From: Microbacterium sp. zg-Y625
Lineage (GTDB): Bacteria; Actinomycetota; Actinomycetes; Actinomycetales; Microbacteriaceae
Direction of reading: 5' to 3'
Assembly (NCBI RefSeq): GCF_030246925.1
Contig: NZ_CP126740.1
Span: 2,232,001 to 2,296,000, forward strand
Length of the DNA: 64,000 nucleotides
Of this stretch, positions 54,185 to 63,641 are shown one piece after another. A model generated the notes under the pieces. The model was not told where the DNA came from. It ran no database searches and was given only the letters and a program-made list of their open reading frames with translations. The position numbers and the translations under genes were made by a program. The first letter of the stretch is position 1. Every line of letters starts with the position of its first letter.

Positions 54185-54311
54185 CCTCTGCCTTCCAACC
54201 GTTGCTGCTCTCGCTGTCCCTCGAACGTAGAGGGCAATACGCGCGGACAATCCCGTCGACCCCACAAAGTTGTACTTGCCACACAGGAAAGCCCCTGCCA
54301 GACTTTCCTTC

Positions 54312-54797
54312 ATGGAAAGCAGAGAAGCGTCAGACCGTGACCGCGCGAACGAGGCACTCGACGATGTTGCGCGTGCCCGCGCGGAGCTCGCCCGTCGAGC
54401 GGGTGCTCCGTGGTGGTATCGCTGGGGTATCGCCGCCGCGACCCTGGTGATGTTCCTCGGTCTGGGCTTCATCGTTGGTGGCCCCGGAAGCTATGGCGAC
54501 GAAACGATCGGCACCGCATTCATCGTTCTGGGTGCCATTGTCGCCCCGATGGTGTTGCTGGGGGCGTTGAACAACGTCACCGGGGTGTCGATGGATCGGT
54601 ATGCCGAGGGCCTCGGGTGGTGGTGGGTGCTGCTGTTCGTGCTGCTCGCCCTGTCTTTCGCACTCCAGACTCTCGTCGGAGTGCCTTCTGCGCTCGCTGT
54701 CGGCGGTGTGGTCGCGTTCATGGTGGTCGTGCCCATGGAGAGCCATATCGACCGGCTGCTGAACCGCCGTCTCAACGATGCGCAGCGGACGGCATGA
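54312..54797 (+). CDS. Four-span membrane protein
   Basis: 161 aa. Charged N-terminal helix (ESREASDRDRANEALDDV), then four membrane segments from WGIAAATLVMFLGLGFIVG to VPSALAVGGVVAFMVVV, short C-terminus. No family recognised with certainty. Its stop overlaps the start of a winged-helix regulator (ATGA), a pairing seen in several Gram-positives where the regulator controls the membrane protein. Confidence 0.72.
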   Translation: MESREASDRDRANEALDDVARARAELARRAGAPWWYRWGIAAATLVMFLGLGFIVGGPGSYGDETIGTAFIVLGAIVAPMVLLGALNNVTGVSMDRYAEGLGWWWVLLFVLLALSFALQTLVGVPSALAVGGVVAFMVVVPMESHIDRLLNRRLNDAQRTA

Positions 54798-55105
54798 CCA
54801 TTACCGAGCCACGATTCGACGAGACGATTCACCCGCGCAATCGTCTGCAGATCTGCGCGATCCTCGCGGATGCCGAAGCCATCGACTTCGCTACCGTGCG
54901 CGAGACGCTGGACATCAGCGAGTCCTCGCTGAGCAAACACGTCAAGTACCTCTCAGAGGCGGGATACGTCACAGTGACCAAGAGTCGACACGGTTCACGC
55001 AGCCGCACCTGGCTGTCGCTGAGCAAAGCCGGCCGCGCCGCCTACAACGGTCACCTTGCGGAACTGCGACGCATTGCCGGTCTCACCGCGCCGCCTGTGA
55101 TGTGA
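54794..55105 (+). CDS. Winged-helix transcriptional regulator
   Basis: 103 aa single wHTH domain (LQICAILADAEAIDFATVRETL, quoted in part: IDFATVRETLDISESSLSK; wing SRHGSRSRTWLSLSKAG). ArsR/MarR-like but no ligand cysteines visible. Translationally coupled to the four-span membrane protein and followed by tRNA-Thr on the opposite strand. Confidence 0.85.
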   Translation: MTITEPRFDETIHPRNRLQICAILADAEAIDFATVRETLDISESSLSKHVKYLSEAGYVTVTKSRHGSRSRTWLSLSKAGRAAYNGHLAELRRIAGLTAPPVM

Positions 55106-55136
55106 ACAGCCGCCTCGACGTCACGACCGAGTGGTG

Positions 55137-55212
55137 TGGTGCCGGCTACAGGACTTGAACCTGCAACCCCCGTATTACAAGTACGGTGCGCTACCAATTG
55201 CGCCAAGCCGGC
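55137..55212 (-). tRNA. tRNA-Thr (anticodon TGT)
   Basis: Cloverleaf on the minus strand: acceptor GCCGGCT, D-arm GGCGCAATTGGTAGCGC, anticodon stem CCGTA with loop CTTGTAA (anticodon TGT), T-arm with GTTCAAGTC, and encoded CCA at 55137-55139. Reads ACA/ACG-type Thr codons. No integrase or duplicated 3' end is visible nearby. Confidence 0.97.
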
Positions 55213-55316
55213 TGGTGCCCGGCTCCCCGAGGGAGCGATGGGCCACACAAGTCTAGAGCGTCACGACGCGGCATCCTTGCGACGACGACGTCGCGCCGCG
55301 AAGCCGACAGGCAGGG

Positions 55317-56276
55317 CTACGGGGCGGGCGACGGAGCAGGAGTCGGCGACTCCTGGTAGTACGCGTCACTCGCGAGCGTCATGACGAACTGGGCGAACTC
55401 CGCCGGGTCGTCCAGTGCGCCGACGTACGGCTCGCCGTTGACGAGCACGGTGGGCGTGCCCGTGAGGGCGAGGTTGTCGGTGCCCGGAATGGTCTTGAGA
55501 GCGCCGTCGGTGGCTTCGCGCACCCACGAGGCGAAGCGGCCCTCTTCGATGCACGCGCGCACGTCCTTCGGTGCGTCCACTCCCGATGCCTGCGCCAGGT
55601 CGGCGAGCTCCTTGTCGGACATGCCCGCCTCGTCCACGCCCGGCTGCTTCGAAAGCAGCTCGTTGGTGTAGGAGAAGAACGCTCCCTCGGAGTGGGTCGC
55701 CACGCACGCCGCCGCGCTGGCAGCGCGCAGGGAGTACTTGGTGCCGTTCGACTTGGCGCTGAGCATCGCGACCGGGTGGTAGGTCAGGCTGGCGGAGCCG
55801 TCTTCGACCCACGCGGCCAGCTGCGCCATGTTCGCCATCTGGAAGGTGCGCGAGCCCTCGGAGAGGTAGTCGACGTAGACGCGGATGTCGACGGCGGCGT
55901 CGCTCGCGGCCGCAGCGGTCCCCTCGGGCGTCGCTTCTGCGGCGGCGGGGTCGGCCGGCTCGGACGTGGCCTCTGCGGTCGCTGCATCGGTGTCGGGCAC
56001 CTGCGCAGTGCCGATGGCTCCCGCCACCGACGAGATCGCGAAACCGTTGTCGGTGACGTTCTCAGGAGCCGCCTGCGGCTTCGCTGCGTTGTCCGAGAAG
56101 GCCCACACAAGCGACCCGGCGATGACGGCCACCAGCGCGAGACCCAGCGCAGCCATCAGGGAGCGCTGCACGATCCGCATCCGCGCCTGCCGCGCCTGCA
56201 CCTGCTGCGCCTTCTCGCGCACCGCTTCGCGGGCGTCGCGCCGGGCGGGAGCGTTCGAGGAATCGTCGCTGGACAT
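55317..56276 (-). CDS. DsbA-fold membrane protein lacking the catalytic cysteines
   Basis: 319 aa. Basic cytoplasmic N-terminus (ARRDAREAVREKAQQVQARQ), one membrane segment (~36-60), Ala/Glu/Thr-rich linker, and a DsbA-like thioredoxin domain. In place of the CPxC active site it reads YLSEGS (S139-E-G-S142), while the cis-proline loop TGTPTVLVNG and the overall DsbA order are kept. It is therefore unlikely to be a disulfide oxidase; a scaffolding or chaperone role is possible. Divergent from the sugar-importer ATPase gene. Confidence 0.88.
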   Translation of the reverse strand: MSSDDSSNAPARRDAREAVREKAQQVQARQARMRIVQRSLMAALGLALVAVIAGSLVWAFSDNAAKPQAAPENVTDNGFAISSVAGAIGTAQVPDTDAATAEATSEPADPAAAEATPEGTAAAASDAAVDIRVYVDYLSEGSRTFQMANMAQLAAWVEDGSASLTYHPVAMLSAKSNGTKYSLRAASAAACVATHSEGAFFSYTNELLSKQPGVDEAGMSDKELADLAQASGVDAPKDVRACIEEGRFASWVREATDGALKTIPGTDNLALTGTPTVLVNGEPYVGALDDPAEFAQFVMTLASDAYYQESPTPAPSPAP

Positions 56277-56477
56277 GGAGACCTTCTAAAAGAATGCGGC
56301 CGGATGTCCGGCGGATGCCGCTCGGGGTGCGCGGCCGTTCCGATGCTAGCCAGAGTGTCTGGGAAAAGCCCAGACGTGCCATACTGAACGCACGCCCGAT
56401 GACGGGCGCGCGGGCATCCCCCCGCTCATTCACTACGGATCGTCCGGCACGTACCTGCCGGTGAAGGAGAAGAGACC

Positions 56478-57581
<1,104 letters not shown>

Positions 57582-57598
57582 TCCGACAGCAACCGCGC

Positions 57599-57628
57599 GG
57601 CGCGGGTAGCCTTGGGGCTACCCGCGCC
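57599..57628 (+). terminator. Terminator after the sugar-importer ATPase gene
   Basis: GGCGCGGGTAGCC-TTGG-GGCTACCCGCGCC is a perfect 13-bp stem with a 4-nt loop, 17 bp after the stop codon, followed by a weak T-rich stretch. Confidence 0.85.
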
Positions 57629-57652
57629 GTGTCGTTTCCGCCAGGAGTTCCC

Positions 57653-58963
57653 GTGTCTTCAGCCCTCAGCATCACCGCGAGTTCGGTCGACCCCGGCCTT
57701 CTGACACTCCCCTGGTCCACGCCTCTCGCGGAGTGGCCCTCGCAGCACATCGTGTTCCTCCCCAAGGGCATCTCGCGGCACCTGGTGCGCTTCGCCAACC
57801 TCTCCAACCGCGTGGTCGCCATCAAGGAGACCACCGAGCAGATGGCCCGGCGCGAGTACGAGATGCTCGGCAACCTGGCCCGTCTCGACGTGCCGTGCGT
57901 CAGCCGCGTCGCGGTGATCGCCGGCCGCACCGACGACGACGGAACCCCGCTGCCTGCGGCTCTCGTCACGGCGCACCTCAAGTTCTCCCTGCCCTACCGG
58001 GCCCTGTTCACCCAGGTGCTGCGCCCTGACACGGCATCCCGCCTCGTCGACGCTCTCGCGGTGCTGCTCGTGCGTCTGCACAACGTCGGGTTCTTCTGGG
58101 GCGACGTGTCGCTCTCGAACACGCTCTTCCGTCGCGACGCGGGCGCCTTCGCCGCCTACCTCGTCGACGCCGAGACCGGCGAGCTGCACGAGTCGGGCCT
58201 GACCCGCGGCCAGCGCGAGCACGACCTCGACGTGGCGCGCACCAACATCGCCGGCGAGATCATGGACCTCGAGGCCGGCGGCCGGCTCGAGGGCGGCGTG
58301 GATGCCGTCGCGATCGCCGACGGCATCGTTTCGTCCTACCACTCGCTGTGGGGCGCGCTGACGGACCGCGAGACCTTCGCCGCCAACGAGTCGTGGCGCA
58401 TCACGGAGCGGGTCAAGCGCCTCAACGACCTCGGCTTCGACATCGGCGAGATGTCGATCGAGTCCACCTCCGACGGCACCCGCGTGTCGATTCAACCGAA
58501 GGTCGTGGATGCCGGGCACCATCAGCGGCGCCTGCTGCGGCTGACGGGGCTCGACGTGGAGGAGAACCAGGCGCGCCGGCTGCTCAACGACCTCGACGAG
58601 TTCGCTGCGCGCGTCTCACGCCTGGGGTCGGACGAGGACATGGTGGCCCACGAATGGCTCACGCGCGTCTTCGAGCCGGTGGTGAAGGCCATCCCCTGGG
58701 ACCTGCGCGCGAAGCTGGAGCCCGCCGAGGTGTTCCACCAGGTGCTCGAGCACCGCTGGTACATGTCGCAGGCGCGCGGTCGCTCGGTGCCGCTGGCGGA
58801 GACCCTCACGAGCTACATCGAGAACGTGCTGCGCCACCGCCGCGACGAGGCGACGGTCGTCGGTCCGCAGACCGAGACCCTCTCGCTCGCGCTGATGCAG
58901 ACCGAGACGATCCCCGTCACCACCGAAGAAGAAGACGCGGTCGACTGGCGCGACCTGGTGTGA
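57653..58963 (+). CDS. DUF4032 protein with kinase-like N-terminal half
   Basis: 436 aa, soluble. Residues ~30-200 follow a protein-kinase-like order: VVAIKETTEQMARREYE (Lys), then GFFWGDVSLSNTLF (HRD-like GD..N) and AYLVDAETGE (DFG-like). The C-terminal half (GFDIGEMSIES, KVVDAGHHQRR, LTGLDVEENQARR) matches DUF4032, an actinobacterial family of unknown function. GTG 57653 follows CAGGAGTTCC. Convergent with the NAD(P)-binding gene. Confidence 0.85.
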   Translation: MSSALSITASSVDPGLLTLPWSTPLAEWPSQHIVFLPKGISRHLVRFANLSNRVVAIKETTEQMARREYEMLGNLARLDVPCVSRVAVIAGRTDDDGTPLPAALVTAHLKFSLPYRALFTQVLRPDTASRLVDALAVLLVRLHNVGFFWGDVSLSNTLFRRDAGAFAAYLVDAETGELHESGLTRGQREHDLDVARTNIAGEIMDLEAGGRLEGGVDAVAIADGIVSSYHSLWGALTDRETFAANESWRITERVKRLNDLGFDIGEMSIESTSDGTRVSIQPKVVDAGHHQRRLLRLTGLDVEENQARRLLNDLDEFAARVSRLGSDEDMVAHEWLTRVFEPVVKAIPWDLRAKLEPAEVFHQVLEHRWYMSQARGRSVPLAETLTSYIENVLRHRRDEATVVGPQTETLSLALMQTETIPVTTEEEDAVDWRDLV

Positions 58964-58970
58964 CTCCGGG

Positions 58971-59609
58971 TCAGTACCCGACGGTGAAGCGCTGTCGGTG
59001 GTGCTTCGGGGATTCGATCTCATCGAGCACCGCGACCGCGAGGTCGGGACCCGAGATGTACGACTCGCCCGCGTCGTCGGTGACGAGCACGTCGCCGCCG
59101 ACGCGGTAGCTGCCGGTGCGCTCGCCCGGGTTGAAGGCTCCGAAGCCGCCGGCCGGATGCACGAAGAACCAGTCGCGCGCGGCATCCGTCGCCTGAAGGT
59201 CTTCGAGGATGCCGATGGCCTCGAACGCCTCGGCCTTGAACTCCTCGGGGAAGTCGGTGTCGATGAGCCGCGGACCGTCCGGTGCGACGAGGCTGCCCCC
59301 GGCGCCGCCGATGACCCCGACGCGCACATCCTCGGGGAGGGCGGCGACCAGCTCGGCGACCGCGTCGCGCATCTTGCCCTCCATGTCGCCGCGGGGCGAG
59401 GTCGCCACCACGACGACCTCGACGCCTTCGAGCTGGCCGACGAGGGTGGGGACGTCGAGGATCGTCCCGACGAGGTACGTGGCCCCCTCGATGCGGTCAC
59501 CGGGCAGCGTGCGGGCGACCGAGATCACGGTGTGACCGCGCTCGAGCGCCTCGGCGACGATGTTGCGGCCGGCGAAGCCGGTGCCGCCGATGACAGCAAT
59601 GCGGGTCAT
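58971..59609 (-). CDS. NAD(P)H-binding SDR-like protein
   Basis: 212 aa. N-terminal Rossmann motif IAVIGGTGFAGRNI, then IEGATYLVGTILD and GGAGGSLVAPDGPRL, typical of NAD(P)-binding atypical SDRs (YwnB/BVR-B-like). No Tyr-x-x-x-Lys pair is evident. Substrate unknown. The rlmB start is on the same strand just downstream of its reading direction (59618-60604 upstream gene). Confidence 0.85.
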   Translation of the reverse strand: MTRIAVIGGTGFAGRNIVAEALERGHTVISVARTLPGDRIEGATYLVGTILDVPTLVGQLEGVEVVVVATSPRGDMEGKMRDAVAELVAALPEDVRVGVIGGAGGSLVAPDGPRLIDTDFPEEFKAEAFEAIGILEDLQATDAARDWFFVHPAGGFGAFNPGERTGSYRVGGDVLVTDDAGESYISGPDLAVAVLDEIESPKHHRQRFTVGY

Positions 59610-59617
59610 GGCTTTCC

Positions 59618-60604
59618 TCAGTCCTGCGTCGAGCGCATCGTCGAGACCTGGTACAGCGCGACGGATGCCGCAATGCCGGCGTTCAGCGACTCGGTCGCCG
59701 CCGAGATCGGGATGGAGACGATCTGGTCGCAGGTCTCGGTGACCAGGCGCGACAGCCCCTTACCCTCGGACCCGACCACGATGACCACGGGCCGGTCGGC
59801 GAGCTTCAGTTCGGGAAGCGACACCTCGCCGCCGCCGTCCAAGCCCAGCACGAACACGCCCTGCTTCTTGAACTCCTTGAGCGTGCTGGTGAGGTTCGGC
59901 GCGATGACGACGGGGATGCGGGCGGCGGCTCCCGCGCTGGTCTTCCAGGCGGCGGAGTTGACGCTCGCGCTGCGACGCTGCGGAAGGATCACACCGTGCC
60001 CGCCGAACGCGGCGGTGGAGCGGATGATCGCACCGAGGTTGCGGGGGTCGGTCACGCCGTCGAGGGCGACGAGCAGCGGCACCTGGTCGCGGTCGATGAT
60101 CTGCTCCAGCAGGTCCTGCGGGTGCCCGTACTCGTACGGCGGCACCTTGATCGCGACGCCCTGGTGCACACCGTCGAAACCGGCCATGCGGTCCAGCTCC
60201 GGGCGAGTGACCTCCATCACGGGGATGCCGCGGTGGGTCGCGATCGACAGCATCTCCTTGACGCGGTCGTCCATCTCCACGCGCTGGGCGATGTAGAACG
60301 CCGTCGCGGGGATCTTGGCGCGCAGCGCCTCGAGCACCGAGTTGCGACCGGTGACGATCTCGGTGTCGTCTTCCTTCTTCGCACGGCGCTGCGGCGCGGG
60401 CTTCTGGCCGGGCGCGCCCTTGCCCCCTGCGGCGGCGTAGCGCTCGGCTGCTGCCTTGCGCTTGCCCGCAGGGTGCCAGGCGCGCTCTTCTGCCTTGGGG
60501 GTCGGGCCGCGGCCCTCGAGGGACCGCTTGTTCTTTCCGCCGGTGCCCTTGGTAGGGCCCTTCTTGCCGCTCTTGCTTGCGCCGGGGCGCCCTGGCTTAG
60601 CCAT
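59618..60604 (-). CDS. rlmB: 23S rRNA (guanosine-2'-O-)-methyltransferase RlmB
   Basis: 328 aa. A Lys/Gly-rich ~75-residue N-terminal tail precedes the substrate-binding domain (TEIVTGRNSVLEALRA) and a SPOUT methyltransferase domain with motifs DGVTDPRNLGAIIRS, VVGSEGKGLS and IPISAATESLNAG. Methylates a guanosine in 23S rRNA (G2251 in E. coli). ATG 60604 overlaps cysS by eight bases; the pair is a conserved actinobacterial gene order. Confidence 0.95.
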   Translation of the reverse strand: MAKPGRPGASKSGKKGPTKGTGGKNKRSLEGRGPTPKAEERAWHPAGKRKAAAERYAAAGGKGAPGQKPAPQRRAKKEDDTEIVTGRNSVLEALRAKIPATAFYIAQRVEMDDRVKEMLSIATHRGIPVMEVTRPELDRMAGFDGVHQGVAIKVPPYEYGHPQDLLEQIIDRDQVPLLVALDGVTDPRNLGAIIRSTAAFGGHGVILPQRRSASVNSAAWKTSAGAAARIPVVIAPNLTSTLKEFKKQGVFVLGLDGGGEVSLPELKLADRPVVIVVGSEGKGLSRLVTETCDQIVSIPISAATESLNAGIAASVALYQVSTMRSTQD

Positions 60605-62015
60605 TGAGACTCCAATGTGTTCCGTCCGGAGTGTCCTCCAGAGTGATGCCTGCGGCCGCGATCGCATCTCTGATGCGGTCGGCCGCAGGCCAGTCCTTGT
60701 CGATGCGCGCCTGAGCGCGCTGGGTGATCATCGTCTGCACCAGCGCGTCGAGCGCGGATGCCGCCACTCCCCCGTCGCCGGTGCGCCACTGCGGGTCCTC
60801 GGGGTTGAGCCCCAGCAGACCGGTCATCCGGCCCACCTGCACGGCGGCGCGCGCCGCGGCATCCCTGTCGTCGGCGTCGAGGGCGGCGTTTCCGGCCCGC
60901 ACGTGCTCGTGCACGACGGCCAGTGCCTGCGGCACCCCGAGGTCGTCGTCCATCGCGGCGGCGAAGGCGTCGGGCAGGTCGGCCACGGTGAGCCAGCTGC
61001 CGGCACCCAGCACCCGGGCCGCGCGCGTCTGGAACGTGCGGATGCGATCGAGCGCGGCGGCGGCCTCGTCGAACGACGCCGACGTGATGTCGAGGTTCGA
61101 GCGGTAGTGCGCCGCGGCGAGCGCGTAGCGCACCACGAGCGGCTCGTACTGGCGCAGCACGTCGTCGGCCAGCAGGAAGTTGCCGAGCGACTTCGACATC
61201 TTCTGGTCGCCGACGGTCACGAGGCCGTTGTGCACCCAGTACCCCGCGAATGCGTTGCCGGCGGCGGTGGACTGCGCCAACTCGTTCTCGTGGTGCGGGA
61301 AGCGCAGGTCGAGGCCGCCGCCGTGGATGTCGAACGACGGACCGAGGTAGCGCCGCGACATCGCGGAGCACTCGATGTGCCAACCGGGGCGGCCACGGCC
61401 CCACGGCGACTCCCATACGGCATCCGCCGGTTCCTCGGGCTTGGCGCCCTTCCACAGCGCGAAGTCGCGGGGGTCGCGCTTGCCACGGGGGTCGGCGTCG
61501 GCCGCCGGCTCCATGGCATCCAGCGACTGGCGGGTCAGCTCGCCGTACGACGGCCACGAGCGCACGTCGAAGTAGACGTCGCCGCCGGCGGCGGGGTACG
61601 CGTGGCCCGCGTCGATGAGGCGGGCGATGAGCTCGAGCATCTGCGGGATGGATGCCGTCGCCCGGGGCTCGTACGTCGGGGGCAGGATGCCGATGGTCGC
61701 GTACGCGCGGGAGAACTCGAGCTCCATGCGGTACGCCAGCGCCCACCACGGCTCGTTCTCGGTCGCGTTCGCGAGCACCTTGTCATCGATGTCGGTGACG
61801 TTGCGCACCAACGTGACCCGCCCGAAGCGGTGGGCGAGCCAGCGGCGGAGGATGTCGAAGCTCAGCGCGCCGCGCAGGTGACCGATGTGCGGGCCGGATT
61901 GCACGGTGGGTCCGCAGACGTAGACGGTGACGTTCGAGGGGTCGGCGGGGACGAAGTCGCGCAGTGCCTGCGCCTTCGTGTCATAGAGCTTCACGCCCGT
62001 ACCGCCATTGCTCAC
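60597..62015 (-). CDS. cysS: Cysteinyl-tRNA synthetase
   Basis: 472 aa class I synthetase. Adenylation motifs GPHIGHLRG (HIGH) and QKMSKSLGN (KMSKS), zinc ligands including C-x-H-x-x-E type residues around WHIECSAMS. Charges tRNA-Cys. Overlaps rlmB by eight bases. In many actinobacteria ispF precedes it directly; here DMT and GNAT genes on the other strand intervene. Confidence 0.97.
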   Translation of the reverse strand: MSNGGTGVKLYDTKAQALRDFVPADPSNVTVYVCGPTVQSGPHIGHLRGALSFDILRRWLAHRFGRVTLVRNVTDIDDKVLANATENEPWWALAYRMELEFSRAYATIGILPPTYEPRATASIPQMLELIARLIDAGHAYPAAGGDVYFDVRSWPSYGELTRQSLDAMEPAADADPRGKRDPRDFALWKGAKPEEPADAVWESPWGRGRPGWHIECSAMSRRYLGPSFDIHGGGLDLRFPHHENELAQSTAAGNAFAGYWVHNGLVTVGDQKMSKSLGNFLLADDVLRQYEPLVVRYALAAAHYRSNLDITSASFDEAAAALDRIRTFQTRAARVLGAGSWLTVADLPDAFAAAMDDDLGVPQALAVVHEHVRAGNAALDADDRDAAARAAVQVGRMTGLLGLNPEDPQWRTGDGGVAASALDALVQTMITQRAQARIDKDWPAADRIRDAIAAAGITLEDTPDGTHWSLNG

Positions 62016-62157
62016 TGCACCAGCCTACCGGCGAGGGCGCTCGGTTCCTGAGATCCGCGTCGGCGCTGGGTGCCGCGGCCGCGGCGGGTTCCGTTTCGGG
62101 GCAGCGCCAGCCCCGCGCGTCACGAGCCCGACACGCGGGTCCGCTAGAACTGACGTG

Positions 62158-63108
62158 ATGCTCCCCGTTCTCGCCGTCCTCGCCGCCGCCGTGCTCTTCG
62201 GCACGACCGGCACCGCGCAGGCGCTGGGTCCCGACGACAGCACCCCCTGGGCAGTCGGGGCAGTGCGCTTGACGATCGGCGGCACTGCGCTCGCGGCCCT
62301 CGCGTTCTCGCTGGGTGCGCGACAGCGACGCCGCACCGCGGCCGGCGCCGCGGCCACCTCCGCGCGCCCCGCCCCACGGCCGGTGCTCGACCGTCGCGCC
62401 CTGCTGCTGATGGCGGCCACCGGCACCTGCCTGGCGCTGTATCAGCCGCTGTTCTTCCTCGGCGCCGAGCGCAACGGCGTCGCCGTCAGCACCGTGATCG
62501 CGCTGGGATCAGCCCCGGTAATCGCGGGGCTCGTCGAGTGGGCATTGACCCGCCGTGTCCCCTCGGGGGCATGGCTGGGTGCGACGGCGCTCGCGACGAC
62601 GGGAGTGGTGCTGCTGGGTGCGGGCGGCGCGGCCGCCGGCGGCAGCGACCCCGCGGGGCTTGTCGCCTCCCTCGCGGCGGGCGCCGCCTTCGCCGTACAG
62701 GCCAACGTGCAGCGGCGGCTGATGGATGCCGGCTGGGACCCGTTCGCCGTCGGCGGGGCGATGGGGCTCGGCGGCGCCGCGTGGGGCCTCGCCATGCTGC
62801 TGTTCGCCGACCTGACGTGGCTGGCCTCGCCCGACGGGCTCGCGATGGCGCTGTGGCTCGGGCTCGCGACGGTCGGCATCGCGTACACGCTGTTCACCTG
62901 GGGGCTGCTGCGGCTCACCGCCGCCACCGCCGCCACGCTCACCCTGGCCGAGCCGCTGACCGCGTCGCTGCTGGGCATCGGCGTGCTCGGCGAACGCCTG
63001 AGCCCACCGGCGCTGCTCGGGCTGGCCGTGCTGGTTGCGGGCCTGGTGCTGCTGGCCTGGAGCTCCCGCGCCCCGCGAGACCCCGCGCCATACGCCGTCG
63101 AAGGCTGA
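62158..63108 (+). CDS. EamA/DMT-family transporter
   Basis: 316 aa, about ten membrane segments in two EamA repeats, with VLAVLAAAVLFGTTGTAQ at the start and TLTLAEPLTASLLGIGVLGERL in the second half. Exporter of amino acids or other small metabolites; substrate unknown. ATG 62158 lies seven bases after TAGAAC (62145-62150); GTG 62155 is an alternative. GNAT gene follows after 8 bp. Confidence 0.9.
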   Translation: MLPVLAVLAAAVLFGTTGTAQALGPDDSTPWAVGAVRLTIGGTALAALAFSLGARQRRRTAAGAAATSARPAPRPVLDRRALLLMAATGTCLALYQPLFFLGAERNGVAVSTVIALGSAPVIAGLVEWALTRRVPSGAWLGATALATTGVVLLGAGGAAAGGSDPAGLVASLAAGAAFAVQANVQRRLMDAGWDPFAVGGAMGLGGAAWGLAMLLFADLTWLASPDGLAMALWLGLATVGIAYTLFTWGLLRLTAATAATLTLAEPLTASLLGIGVLGERLSPPALLGLAVLVAGLVLLAWSSRAPRDPAPYAVEG

Positions 63109-63116
63109 GGAGACAC

Positions 63117-63584
63117 GTGACCCTGCAGATACGCACCGACGACCTCACTGGTGAGGCTACCTGCGCCCTCATCGCGGCCCACCTCGACGCGATGCATGCG
63201 CAGACCCCCACCGAGAGCGTGCACGCACTGGGCGTCGAGCAGCTGCGGCAGCGGCACATCACCGTGTGGTCCGCCTGGGAGGGTGACGACCTCGCGGGCG
63301 TGGGCGCACTGCAGCGGCGGGATGCCACCCATGGCGAGATCAAGTCCATGCGGGTCGCCTCGACCCACCTGCGACGCGGCGTGGCCCGGGCGCTGCTGCG
63401 CCATATCGTGGCCGAGGCACGCGTCATGGGGCTCCTGCGCCTGCAGCTCGAGACGGGCTCGGGGCCCGACTTCGCCGCAGCACGGGCACTGTACCTCGGC
63501 GAGGGGTTCACCCCCTGCGGCCCATTCGGCGACTACACCGACGACCCGCTCTCGACCTACTTCGTGCGGGAGCTGCCGCGGTAG
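63117..63584 (+). CDS. GNAT-family N-acetyltransferase
   Basis: 155 aa. Acetyl-CoA-binding motif A reads SMRVASTHLRRGVARALLRH (R/QxxGxG/A type) with ALYLGEGF later. Substrate unknown. GTG 63117 follows GAGGAGAC. Presumably co-transcribed with the DMT transporter; the pair splits ispF from cysS. Confidence 0.88.
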   Translation: MTLQIRTDDLTGEATCALIAAHLDAMHAQTPTESVHALGVEQLRQRHITVWSAWEGDDLAGVGALQRRDATHGEIKSMRVASTHLRRGVARALLRHIVAEARVMGLLRLQLETGSGPDFAAARALYLGEGFTPCGPFGDYTDDPLSTYFVRELPR

Positions 63585-63641
63585 CGCGCGCGCACGACCT
63601 CACCGGAACCGCGCGACCGCGACCGTAACCGCGCGCGCCGC

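Noticed and set aside
55137..55212. tRNA-Thr as an integration site
   Set aside because: No integrase, no duplicated tRNA 3' end and no phage genes were seen in the window.
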